Shown in pieces: positions 8,050-15,329 of a DNA stretch of 37,816 nucleotides (the first letter of the stretch is position 1; each line of letters starts with the position of its first letter). The DNA is from Paenibacillus darwinianus (GTDB lineage Bacteria; Bacillota; Bacilli; Paenibacillales; Paenibacillaceae), in contig NZ_KK082141.1 in the NCBI RefSeq assembly GCF_000598065.1, forward strand, positions 1,256 through 39,071, written 5' to 3'. A program made the translations under genes and the position numbers. The notes beneath the pieces were generated by a model that had not been told where the DNA came from, did not search any database, and was given only the letters and a program-made list of their open reading frames with translations.

Positions 8050-8244
8050 TTATTTCCCCCGCTCTCTTCCGCGGCCGACGATAACATATTGCAAGGCCGC
8101 GACTACAGCCGTATCGACGAGTGTTGCCGTCAGCGCGACACTCAGCCAGTTATCCGTCCCCAGTGCCGAATAGAGAAGTCCGTGAAAAACAAACAACGTG
8201 ACAAGCAGCCAGAGTATATTTACCCTTCTGATCCAGTTCAACAT
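8050..8244 (-). CDS. small membrane protein of unknown function
   Basis: This is a 64-residue protein with two predicted transmembrane helices (I-L-W-L-L-V-T-L-F-V-F-H-G-L-L and V-A-L-T-A-T-L-V-D-T-A-V-V-A-A-L) and a positively charged tail, R-G-R-E-R-G-K. The frame is open further upstream, but the first codon with a plausible start context is the ATG at 8244. Its ribosome binding site GGCGGGATAG is weak. A plus-strand-type terminator hairpin overlaps its leader. I do not recognise a family. It could be a minor two-helix envelope protein typical of Bacillales. Confidence 0.45.
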   Translation of the reverse strand: MLNWIRRVNILWLLVTLFVFHGLLYSALGTDNWLSVALTATLVDTAVVAALQYVIVGRGRERGK

Positions 8245-8256
8245 GACTATCCCGCC

Positions 8257-8281
8257 CCGCCCTTTCTCGGGCGGTTTTTTT
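8257..8281 (+). terminator. plus-strand terminator without an obvious upstream gene
   Basis: CCGCCC (8257-8262) and GGGCGG (8269-8274) form a 6-base GC stem with a TTTCTC loop, followed by seven T on the plus strand (8275-8281). The only candidate transcript is one that started at the 7478 promoter about 750 bases away. The hairpin also abuts the ribosome binding site of the minus-strand gene at 8244. Confidence 0.5.
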
Positions 8282-8588
8282 CCACCGGCCCGTATGGATA
8301 TAAGCATGCGCAACCTTCGAAACAATCATACACCGATAGAAGCGATTTTCGCCCCTTCGCGCTTGAATTGTTTCAAAACGTCCGCTACGGAGTAATATGA
8401 CATTAAAACCAAAGCTGTGTCGGCCAAAAGCGGACAGCACGTAGTCACACAACGAAGAAGGAGCGACGGGTCAGATGCATCTTTGATCATTGCTTGGTCG
8501 TGATGACCTCCGGTGAATGCGATTATGAGGATTGCAAGCTTGCCGTAGGATCCTTCGGTTTGAAGGTCATGTTGGTAAGATCGGACTA
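8282..8588. other. gene-poor stretch with possible decayed coding fragments
   Basis: No gene with start, ribosome binding site and family match is seen. Short protein-like fragments occur on both strands. On the minus strand a frame ending near 8328 reads Y-S-V-A-D-V-L-K-Q-F-K-R-E-G-A-K-I. On the plus strand a frame ending near 8592 reads M-T-S-G-E-C-D-Y-E-D-C-K-L-A-V-G. They may be remains of degraded genes, but I cannot assign families. Confidence 0.3.
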
Positions 8589-9287
8589 TTAATAGTCAAG
8601 CTCCGTCTTTTCCATGATGGTATTCAACGTGCGAACGAGGTTCGAGCCCAGCTCGGGATGCACGTAAGGCTCCCGGTGACGAAAATAATGCGGATGTCCG
8701 CCAAGCACCGTAATCGTGCCGATACGTCCCGGCGCATACTTCTGCTTGCTCCAAGACCAGAGCCCAAGCCGGCTCCGACTCCATCCTCCCCAGCTGCCGA
8801 GCCGGGTGATCGGGTCCTTCAGCTTGCCTGTCTCATCCACCGCCACATAATAACTGATCCTATCGCGGTATTCGGAGCAGATTGGCACCTTTGGAGAACC
8901 CACCTGGATGACCCGGAAATCGGGAATAGCGCCTTTGGCATACAGAATAGCAGCCGCACGATAGGCCGCCACTCCGCCCCCGCTGTGCCCGATCAACAGG
9001 ACCGGATGGCCGGCGGATAACCGGCGGATCTGCTCCGCGGCTGCTCTGCCGCCGAACTGGGCCGCACCCTGCAAGCGGGAAAGGTCGCCCCGGACTTCAA
9101 GTAGCTGACGGCCAAGTTTTTGCGTATGATCGCCATAGGGGAACAGCTCGCGGATGACGGGATGCCGTCCAATGATGCCGAACCGCCGCTCCAGCTCTCG
9201 CTTGCAATCGTTAAAAATACCGGGCGTCGATCCGACGCCGGCTAACAAATAAATGTCCCACTCTAACGTGGCCTCCGCCTTCGCCAT
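8589..9287 (-). CDS. lipase-like alpha/beta hydrolase
   Basis: This is a cytoplasmic alpha/beta hydrolase of 232 residues. It contains the nucleophile elbow G-H-S-G-G-G-V-A-A-Y of serine lipases, followed by V-I-Q-V-G-S-P-K-V-P-I as in class 3 lipases. Downstream are an aspartate in V-D-E-T-G-K-L-K-D-P and a histidine in G-G-H-P-H-Y-F that can complete the triad. An open frame to a TTG at 9332 exists. The ATG at 9287 with GGGGATAGG just upstream is the more credible start, and the protein then opens M-A-K-A-E-A-T-L-E-W-D-I-Y-L-L-A-G-V-G. There is no signal peptide. Substrate unknown. Confidence 0.7.
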   Translation of the reverse strand: MAKAEATLEWDIYLLAGVGSTPGIFNDCKRELERRFGIIGRHPVIRELFPYGDHTQKLGRQLLEVRGDLSRLQGAAQFGGRAAAEQIRRLSAGHPVLLIGHSGGGVAAYRAAAILYAKGAIPDFRVIQVGSPKVPICSEYRDRISYYVAVDETGKLKDPITRLGSWGGWSRSRLGLWSWSKQKYAPGRIGTITVLGGHPHYFRHREPYVHPELGSNLVRTLNTIMEKTELDY

Positions 9288-9535
9288 CCCTATCCCCGCC
9301 TTGTCCTCGGAATCATAACCGCTATGCCGCAAGCGTTAGTATGGGGCGCCTGTCCGGCGTTCATTCTATTTACCAACATTCTAGTAACGATAAGCATGTC
9401 GAACGCAGACAAACAACCTTGCTTTATAATAAGCCGGATTGCGGGGAATTGTGAAAACGGTTCAGATGAGCGATCTCTTATGGGTGGGTTACAAACACCT
9501 CGCTTCGTTAGTACGATGAATAATACGGATGGTGC

Positions 9536-9730
9536 GTGCCTGATAAGACATGGCTCGGTCCGGTGATCGGCTACCCATACCCCCACAAGCAGCCGAAGAC
9601 CTTCACCCGGCTACCTGAAAGCCCTCCGCTTTTTTTGCGTCCGATGCTGGGTCAGCCGCCGATTCCGGCGGCGCCGAAGGAAGGGTGGTCCGCCCTGTCC
9701 TTCGAGCAATGGACTCGGCGCCGGCCGTAA
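9536..9730 (+). other. proline-rich open frame, possible 3' remnant of a gene
   Basis: The frame runs from a stop just upstream to TAA at 9730 and reads a Pro/Trp-rich sequence (W-L-G-P-V-I-G-Y-P-Y-P-H-K, then P-P-I-P-A-A-P-K-E-G-W). It has no convincing start or ribosome binding site, but a terminator-like hairpin begins 14 bases after its stop. That suggests the end of a former plus-strand gene. Family not recognised. Confidence 0.2.
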
Positions 9731-9743
9731 AAAAACGCAGCGA

Positions 9744-9785
9744 AAAGCTCTTGTTCCCCGCTAAAGGACAGGAGCTTTGGTTTTG
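9744..9785 (+). terminator. hairpin after the 9536-9730 frame
   Basis: AAAGCTC (9744-9750) pairs with GAGCTTT (9772-9778), extended inward by TTGTTCC against GGACAG with a bulge, then GGTTTTGTC. It probably acts on the plus strand. The A-rich 5' flank allows weak activity in the other direction. Confidence 0.45.
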
Positions 9786-9998
9786 TCAGTAACCGGCATC
9801 CGGATCGGTTCCTTTCGTTTCTTTCCCCAACAGCAGCACGGCGGCTCCAATGGCGATGGCCTCGGATTTCGCGTTTCCGTTGCCGCTTCTTGCATGCCGA
9901 GGACCCCTTTTCCGCACATAGTATTCATCCACCCGGCAAAAGTCATGCACGCACCGTCGCTATGAACACCAATATGACAAGGGTGCCCAATTCTCTTT

Positions 9999-10892
9999 TT
10001 ACACGCTTAATCGCTGCTGAAGCAGTGCCGCCAGCTCCTCGGGCTCGTCCCACAGGATCGGCCGGATCAGTTCCGACCGTACCATCCTCGCATCGGCTTC
10101 ACGCCGCTTCAACGTCCATATGACCGGGATTTGCAGCCCCAACGCATAGCCGGCCGCAAAATACACCTCGGGCGCATGCCCGGATAAATCCGCAAGGAGC
10201 AGCTTGCTTTGAGCAATCTCTCGGTAGTCGAAGGTCCCGGATTCCGCCGTACCGCCTCGTGGATTGAGACGGGCCGCGTAGCCGCACTGGGCAATCGACG
10301 GGATCACCCGCTCCCCCCACTCGTTTCGTTTCTCCTCGTCGTCGGGAACCAAAATGAGGCAAGGTTTGGCGTTGCGTCCTTCTGCTGTGGCCACTGCTTC
10401 CAGCCAGCCGGTCTTTGTCAGCCTGAAGGTGGAACCGGAACGCTCGATTAACTCACGTTCCTTTAGCATTTCGATAATGTAGATCAGTTCCTGCAAATTC
10501 ATCGAATAGGTCAAATTATAGCTGACAGCCAGCGGGTGAATGACGACCGGCTCGTAAGCCGCGCCGCAGTGGCGGTGCAAATACTGCAGAAGCCGGTTCG
10601 CCTTGCCGTCGATCGTCGCGGGGATGCGCGGAGAATGCTCCAGCGTGTCGATGTCCTCCGCCGTCAGGCGCACCGTTTCGCCGCAATCGGTCAGTTCCCG
10701 GATATACGCTGAGAACAACGGATCTAACCGGCGCTTCGAAGCGAGCGGAAGCGTATAATACGTCTCATAGCTGTCGCTCAATAAACCATAACGTCCCACG
10801 GGGGAACAATAGCAGCCAATATACCAGTCATAGCCGCCGTTCGTTTCAGTCGGCACGATTTGATCGCAAAATAAACATCGTTTCGTATCCAT
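9999..10892 (-). CDS. zinc-motif / winged-helix / deoxyribosyltransferase-fold protein
   Basis: This is a 297-residue soluble protein with three parts. Residues 1-30 hold C-L-F-C and C-Y-C, a likely zinc site. The middle (about 60-165) is helical and ends in a winged-helix-like segment (L-Q-E-L-I-Y-I-I-E-M-L-K-E-R-E-L-I). The C-terminal 115 residues have the nucleoside 2-deoxyribosyltransferase (NDT)-like Rossmann pattern: C-L-I-L-V-P, L-L-L-A-D-L-S-G-H-A-P-E-V-Y-F, then A-A-G-Y-A-L-G-L-Q-I-P-V-I-W. Where NDT enzymes have the catalytic glutamate (E-x-G-Y-A), this protein has alanine. It may therefore bind a nucleotide without cleaving it. The ATG at 10892 has a strong GAGGTGATC site eight bases upstream and is preferred to the start at 10916. 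It is monocistronic, and its function is unknown. Confidence 0.65.
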   Translation of the reverse strand: MDTKRCLFCDQIVPTETNGGYDWYIGCYCSPVGRYGLLSDSYETYYTLPLASKRRLDPLFSAYIRELTDCGETVRLTAEDIDTLEHSPRIPATIDGKANRLLQYLHRHCGAAYEPVVIHPLAVSYNLTYSMNLQELIYIIEMLKERELIERSGSTFRLTKTGWLEAVATAEGRNAKPCLILVPDDEEKRNEWGERVIPSIAQCGYAARLNPRGGTAESGTFDYREIAQSKLLLADLSGHAPEVYFAAGYALGLQIPVIWTLKRREADARMVRSELIRPILWDEPEELAALLQQRLSV

Positions 10893-11079
10893 CTCGTTAA
10901 GATCACCTCTGCTCATATCTTCGCACAGCAGAGCGGCTTATAGGGCGTTCGGGCCATTAAAATTCTCTCATGACGGGAATACTATCCCCAACTGGCGATA
11001 TAAGTAACCAAAACGGATAGGGTGAGGCGGGTGAGCACTGACGAGGACTTGGAGGCCAATCTTCAAACCCCGTCGGAAT

Positions 11080-11146
11080 GAGCAAAGGGACTTTACGGAC
11101 GTCATGCCGCATGACGTCCGTAAAGTCCCTTTTTTCGCGTTTGCTC
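11080..11146. terminator. very long perfect hairpin, probable bidirectional terminator
   Basis: A 20-base perfect inverted repeat (11087-11106 and 11110-11129) has only three loop bases, CCG. It is flanked by an outer repeat GAGCAAA (11080-11086) and TTTGCTC (11140-11146). On the plus strand six T follow. On the minus strand, where the DUF418 gene ends at 11155, the stem is followed by TTTGCTC. The stem is much longer than usual for an intrinsic terminator. Confidence 0.6.
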
Positions 11147-11154
11147 AATCAACC

Positions 11155-12324
11155 TTATCGGTTTGCACTCCGTTTTCCTTCAGTTGATCGGCCCGTTCGC
11201 ATCGGCGGCCATTGCAGATAGGTTCCCGCCCGCCAGAGCCATTCGAATGGTCCCATGCTGAACCGGCGGAGCCATTGCTTGCTCCAGGCGATTTGGTTGA
11301 GCAGCACTGCGACGGCATAGAGAAGATTGGCCCATAACGGCCATTCGTTGGCTTGCCGCCATACGACATACACCAGAACTATCGTAATAAGCGTCTGCAT
11401 CAAATAATTGGTGAAGGCCATCCGTCCCAATGCGGCCAAGCCGCCGAACCAGCGCGAACCGAGCGTCTGATAGAGGCGCATCAACGTGCAGACATAAAAG
11501 ACGGCCATCGTCTTCCCGGATAAATACGTATAGTGATATACATAGTTCGGGTTATACAAGTCGTCGGAAACGTAAGCGTTGACCATCGGGATAAAAAGCG
11601 CGATCGATGCCGCCAGAGTCATCCACTGCAGACGGGCGAGCAGACTGCGCGATATCCCCCCTTCGCCAGCGAACCATCCTTTTTGGCCGGCATAATAGCC
11701 GAGCAGGAACAATCCCAGTATTTCGGGGCCGATCACAATATAGTTCACGCTTGCCACGTTGAGCAGAAAATCGATGCGGTCCTGCATATCGGGCAGCGCA
11801 AGAAAAAGCGTGTCGCTCAATGATTCCGGGGCAAGCGCGACCGCTATCCAGGTGGCTCCAAAAATGAGCAGAGCCGCCATGCCGACCAGGCTCACCCCCC
11901 ATGCCAACGTTGCAGCCGGGCTGCGTTTGTGGAAGAGAAGCAGAATAAATCCGAGCAGCGCATAAGGCAGCAATATATCTCCGTACCACAGCAGGACGCC
12001 GTGAGCGAGACCGACGACCGCCAAAAGCAGCAGCCTGCGTGCCATTAATTTCCTTGCACCAAGGCCGCGCCGTTCCGCGCTTTGCATGAACAAATAAAAA
12101 CTGAGCCCGAACAGGAACGCAAATATTGTGTAAAATTTCGTCTGTACGAACATATCGTACAGCAGCCGGATCAAGGCGTCGGAGCCGGCATACTCGGAAA
12201 CAAACCCGTAGCCTGTCCCGAGCATCTCCGGTACATTGACAAGAAAGATGCCGATCACGGCAAATCCCCGTATGATGTCCACCAGCTCAATTCGCGCTTG
12301 GTGATAAACTTCCCGCTCCGCCAT
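11155..12324 (-). CDS. DUF418 family membrane protein (YeiB type)
   Basis: This polytopic membrane protein of about 390 residues has some ten hydrophobic helices. It shows the family hallmarks: R-I-E-L-V-D-I-I-R-G-F-A-V-I-G-I-F-L-V-N near the N-terminus, L-A-H-G-V-L-L-W-Y-G-D-I-L in the middle, and a C-terminal DUF418 block ending W-S-K-Q-W-L-R-R-F-S-M-G-P-F-E-W-L-W-R. It is related to acyltransferase-like membrane proteins, and its substrate is unknown. The open frame begins at 12435, but a promoter lies inside that stretch. I take the ATG at 12324, with GGTGA seven bases upstream. ATGs at 12339 and 12351 are alternatives. It is monocistronic. Confidence 0.8.
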   Translation of the reverse strand: MAEREVYHQARIELVDIIRGFAVIGIFLVNVPEMLGTGYGFVSEYAGSDALIRLLYDMFVQTKFYTIFAFLFGLSFYLFMQSAERRGLGARKLMARRLLLLAVVGLAHGVLLWYGDILLPYALLGFILLLFHKRSPAATLAWGVSLVGMAALLIFGATWIAVALAPESLSDTLFLALPDMQDRIDFLLNVASVNYIVIGPEILGLFLLGYYAGQKGWFAGEGGISRSLLARLQWMTLAASIALFIPMVNAYVSDDLYNPNYVYHYTYLSGKTMAVFYVCTLMRLYQTLGSRWFGGLAALGRMAFTNYLMQTLITIVLVYVVWRQANEWPLWANLLYAVAVLLNQIAWSKQWLRRFSMGPFEWLWRAGTYLQWPPMRTGRSTEGKRSANR

Positions 12325-12364
12325 ACGCCATTCACCCATCCTCACCGTCATTTCGTTAACACGT

Positions 12365-12393
12365 ATCATATTACTTTTGGATAAAGGAAGCAA
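12365..12393 (-). promoter_or_regulatory. sigma-A-type promoter of the DUF418 gene
   Basis: On the minus strand TTGCTT (12388-12393) and TATGAT (12365-12370) are separated by exactly 17 bases. The predicted start of transcription near 12358 excludes the upstream half of the open frame and supports a start codon at or below 12351. Confidence 0.6.
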
Positions 12394-12419
12394 CGGCTCC
12401 TCCCGCGCAACGCACGAAA

Positions 12420-12439
12420 GAGCTTGATCGCTCAAGCTC
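12420..12439 (-). terminator. terminator of glgP
   Basis: An 8-base perfect stem (GAGCTTGA and TCAAGCTC) with a 4-base loop lies 50 bases past the glgP stop, followed on the minus strand by TTTCG. The U-tract is short. It also sits just upstream of the DUF418 promoter. Confidence 0.5.
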
Positions 12440-12488
12440 CGTTCGCCGCCTATTCGATTGTACCGCGCACGGGCGTGTTACCGTCCCG

Positions 12489-14651
12489 CTAACCCCAGGT
12501 CGTCAGCTCCATCTCAAAATCGTTGTTGAAATCGCTGCTCACGGGAAACACGCGGACGTTCGCGGTCGCATGCAGCATTGCGTCATTCTGGTCGCGGAAC
12601 GTGCCTTCGTACCGGAACAATCCCTTCCCGAGCTCGGCGACCGCTTTGAGCTTCACCTTCCAGATGCCGCCGTCGCCGTCAGAGCCTACCGCCTCGACGC
12701 GCACATCCTGCTCCCAGATCGGCCCCAAATAAACATGCACCTGAAAAAACGTTTCCGTTAGTCCGATTCTTGTCCCTTGGGAAGAATGCGTATGCATGGA
12801 GTGGACGCGGACATGCTGCCATTGCTCCCGGATAAACCGTTTATAAGCGGCCACTTTCCCGGCAATTTCATAACCGTTCGCGGTAAAGCGGTTTCCGCGC
12901 TCCTCGGTCGGAGAATAGATGCGATTCGAATATTCCCGAACCATCCGGTGCGTATTGAAGCGGGGGGCCAAGGTGCAGATCGATTCCTTCATCTTGTTCA
13001 CCCACTCCAGCGGCACCGAATGCGCGTCCCTGCGGTAATACAGCGGCGCGATTTCCTCTTCCAGCAGCCTATACAGCGCTTCGCTGTCCTCTTCGGCCTG
13101 CCGCTCCAGGCTGCCTTCGGCAGCTCCCTGAATCGCCCAGCCGTTGCGCCCGTTATAGCCCTCACTCCACCAGCCGTCCAGCACGCTGCAGTTCAGCACG
13201 CCGTTCAATGCCGCCTTTTGCCCGCTTGTGCCGCTGGCCTCCATCGGTTTAACCGGCGTATTCAGCCACACATCGACCCCTTGCACAAGCAGCTTGGCGG
13301 ATCCCATATCGTAATTCTCGACGAAGCGGATTCGCCCCTTGAACCGTTCCATCTGCGATATTTCCACGATCCGCCGGATCATCTGTTGACCGGGATCGTC
13401 GGCCGGATGCGCTTTTCCCGCAAATATGAAGCTGACCGGCCGTTTGGGATCGTTCACGATTTTATCCAACCGGTCGAGGTCCATAAAAATAAGCAACGCT
13501 CGTTTGTACGTAGCGAACCGCCTGGCAAATCCGATCAATAACGTTTCCTTTGCGCTCGGCTCATGATCGGGCAGCAGCCCCTCGAGCAGGCGCTCCTTGG
13601 CCTGTTGGTGACGCTCCCAAAGCTCGCCTGACGGAATATCGCGGATTCCCGACCATGCCGCCGGCTCGAACGTGCGCCCCGACCAATCAGCGGAGAGATA
13701 CCGGCTGAAAAGCTTCTTTAATTCCGGCGAGAGCCACGTATCGATATGGACACCGTTCGTAACGGACGCCACGGCAATGTCTTGCTTCGGAATGTAAGGC
13801 AGCCAATGATGAAACAACGCTTTCGTCACATCCTCATGAAGTGCGCTTACGCCGTTCACCACGGATGCCGTCTTCATTGCCAGGCGCGTCATATTGAAGC
13901 TGTCGCCCACCCGCCCGAGCGCCAGAATCGTGTCGCGGTCGGCACCCAGCTGCCAATAGAAATCGCCCAAATAATGATCCATCATCTGCATATCGAATTG
14001 ATCGTGGCCGGCGGGAACCGGCGTATGCGTGGTGAATACCGTACTTGCCTTAACCGCTTCCAACGCGGTATGGAAGCTCAATCCCGACGCCGAGTGCTCC
14101 CTGATTCTTTCCAACGTGAGGAAGGCGGAATGCCCTTCGTTCATATGCCACACGGCCGGCTTGACGCCGAGCTTATGCAATAAGCGGACTCCCCCGATGC
14201 CGAGAATGATTTCCTGACAAATCCGGATATGGCGGTCCCCCGCATACAGATTGTCGGTGAGGCGACGATCCGTTTCCTCATTCGCCTCCACGTCCGCGTC
14301 CAGCAGGTAGAGGGGAATACGCCCGACTTGCAGCCGCCAGGCTTTCAAATAAACGAGCCGATTGGCGATCGGAACTTTGACCAGCAGCGGCCGACCCTCA
14401 TTATCCGTAACCTGCTCCATCTGACCGGTACGGTCGATCTCCGGATACAGATGCCGCTGAACGCCGTCCTCCCCCACGACCTGCCTGAAATAACCTTTCC
14501 GGTATAAAATGCCGACTCCGCTGAGCGGAAGCTCCAGATCGCTCGCCGCTTTCAAATGGTCCCCCGCCAATACGCCCAGTCCGCCTGAGTATATCGGTAT
14601 AGATGCGTCAATCCCGAACTCCGCAGAGAAATAAGCGATACTCGCTGTCAT
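12489..14651 (-). CDS. glgP: alpha-glucan (glycogen/maltodextrin) phosphorylase
   Basis: This GT35 enzyme releases glucose-1-phosphate from alpha-1,4-glucans in the cytoplasm. The protein of about 720 residues begins with the typical A-Y-F-S-A-E-F-G-I then I-Y-S-G-G-L-G-V-L-A-G-D-H-L-K-A-A-S-D-L. It has W-H-M-N-E-G-H-S-A-F and T-T-H-T-P-V-P-A-G-H-D, and carries the pyridoxal-phosphate lysine in E-A-S-G-T-S-G-Q-K (Lys about 479). A C-terminal beta-domain ends the protein. The frame is open 96 codons further upstream, but that part resembles no protein. The ATG at 14651 has a strong AGAGGTGAG site and starts where the family starts. It belongs to the shorter phosphorylase subfamily without the N-terminal DUF3417. 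It stands apart from other glycogen genes. Confidence 0.93.
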   Translation of the reverse strand: MTASIAYFSAEFGIDASIPIYSGGLGVLAGDHLKAASDLELPLSGVGILYRKGYFRQVVGEDGVQRHLYPEIDRTGQMEQVTDNEGRPLLVKVPIANRLVYLKAWRLQVGRIPLYLLDADVEANEETDRRLTDNLYAGDRHIRICQEIILGIGGVRLLHKLGVKPAVWHMNEGHSAFLTLERIREHSASGLSFHTALEAVKASTVFTTHTPVPAGHDQFDMQMMDHYLGDFYWQLGADRDTILALGRVGDSFNMTRLAMKTASVVNGVSALHEDVTKALFHHWLPYIPKQDIAVASVTNGVHIDTWLSPELKKLFSRYLSADWSGRTFEPAAWSGIRDIPSGELWERHQQAKERLLEGLLPDHEPSAKETLLIGFARRFATYKRALLIFMDLDRLDKIVNDPKRPVSFIFAGKAHPADDPGQQMIRRIVEISQMERFKGRIRFVENYDMGSAKLLVQGVDVWLNTPVKPMEASGTSGQKAALNGVLNCSVLDGWWSEGYNGRNGWAIQGAAEGSLERQAEEDSEALYRLLEEEIAPLYYRRDAHSVPLEWVNKMKESICTLAPRFNTHRMVREYSNRIYSPTEERGNRFTANGYEIAGKVAAYKRFIREQWQHVRVHSMHTHSSQGTRIGLTETFFQVHVYLGPIWEQDVRVEAVGSDGDGGIWKVKLKAVAELGKGLFRYEGTFRDQNDAMLHATANVRVFPVSSDFNNDFEMELTTWG

Positions 14652-15074
14652 CAGACTCACCTCTGATTTAATTCGGATGTCCTGCTCTATACCATATGTC
14701 AGCCCAGTTCGCATGTGACCATTGAAGAAAGAAACAATTCGCGTGCTCGGCAACCTGGGAACCGATTCATTGCGTTTACGACGGCTCCGGTACCGGCTTA
14801 ATCGATGTACGCGGCCGTTCTCTACGCAAAAGAAATCCCGCTTTGAAATCCTTCGCGAAGTCTCATCCGTCAGATCGTGAAGTACGATTTTCTCAAGAGA
14901 AGCCTCGCACCTCTTCATCGACGTCCTTCTCACCGTCACCGCTTCCCGAACCGCGCTTTTTCAATCTAACTATTGTTGTCCGCTGCCGAATCATGTGAAA
15001 CAGAATGAGCGGATTTTCCCGCAACAAGGCAGATGCATTAGAACACTAGATATGCAGGTTACGTATACATGCAG
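14652..15074. other. intergenic region between glgP and the arsB operon
   Basis: About 420 bases between divergent transcription units. The minus-strand frame that continues upstream from glgP is basic, low in family signal and has no ribosome binding site, so I treat it as non-coding. A TGGTATAGA extended -10 for glgP may lie near 14690, but no matching -35 was found. Confidence 0.45.
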
Positions 15075-15113
15075 TATCAATATCTATCAATTACATTTGT
15101 TCCGTAAACAAAT
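15075..15113 (+). promoter_or_regulatory. direct and inverted repeats upstream of the arsB operon
   Basis: Two copies of TATCAAT (15075-15081 and 15085-15091) are spaced one helical turn apart. They are followed by a perfect inverted repeat ATTTGTT-CCGTA-AACAAAT (15095-15113) that ends eight bases before the ribosome binding site. Such elements are candidate operators for a repressor controlling the exporter. No regulator gene is adjacent. Confidence 0.4.
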
Positions 15114-15136
15114 TGCTAGAAGAGGAGGAATGTATC

Positions 15137-15310
15137 GTGATGACTTTCGCCATCATTGCCATTGCCGGATTATCCGTCTATGCCTTACTGAAGCCGCCCG
15201 CGGCGGAGGAAAACCTGACGTTTGACCAAGAAGCGGCGACCGAGCTCGATCTGATCGGACAAGGAATGCCCGAAATCGCCAGAATACATGGCGCAAGCAG
15301 CGATCAATAA
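15137..15310 (+). CDS. small single-helix membrane protein in operon with arsB
   Basis: This protein of about 57 residues has an N-terminal hydrophobic helix (F-A-I-I-A-I-A-G-L-S-V-Y-A-L-L) and an acidic cytoplasmic or extracellular tail of about 40 residues. An AGAGGAGGA site precedes adjacent GTG (15137) and ATG (15140) codons. I take the GTG, and the ATG is equally possible. It ends 19 bases before arsB, so the two are surely co-transcribed. No family is recognised. An accessory role for the exporter is inference from position only. Confidence 0.6.
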   Translation: MMTFAIIAIAGLSVYALLKPPAAEENLTFDQEAATELDLIGQGMPEIARIHGASSDQ

Positions 15311-15329
15311 CGAATGGGAGGAAGCGAGC

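Larger units (their letters stand above)
9288..9998. other. 711-base region with one weak plus-strand frame and a terminator
   Basis: Between the lipase-like gene and the deoxyribosyltransferase-fold gene I see no recognisable complete gene. The only organised element is a plus-strand open frame (9536-9730) followed closely by a hairpin. The stretch 9786-9998 shows nothing. Confidence 0.5.

Noticed and set aside
7735-8173. Overlapping frames on both strands after the four-cysteine gene, including 7735-7986 minus and 7907-8173 plus
   Set aside because: No ribosome binding site, no recognised family and mutual overlap. Either could be a remnant but neither is supported.
10960-11085. Possible riboswitch or structured RNA on the plus strand before the long hairpin
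   Set aside because: G-rich segments caught the eye, but I could not match T-box, cobalamin, glycine, lysine or c-di-GMP riboswitch cores, and no gene follows on that strand.
10957-11148. 63-codon minus-strand frame after the DUF418 gene
   Set aside because: It contains the long hairpin, starts at a TTG without a ribosome binding site and has no protein-like pattern.
12325-12435. Longer start of the DUF418 protein
   Set aside because: A well-spaced promoter lies inside this stretch, and no ribosome binding site supports the upstream start.
14652-14939. N-terminal extension of glgP by 96 codons
   Set aside because: The family starts at A-Y-F-S-A-E-F-G, the ATG at 14651 has a strong ribosome binding site, and the extension is basic with no family similarity.
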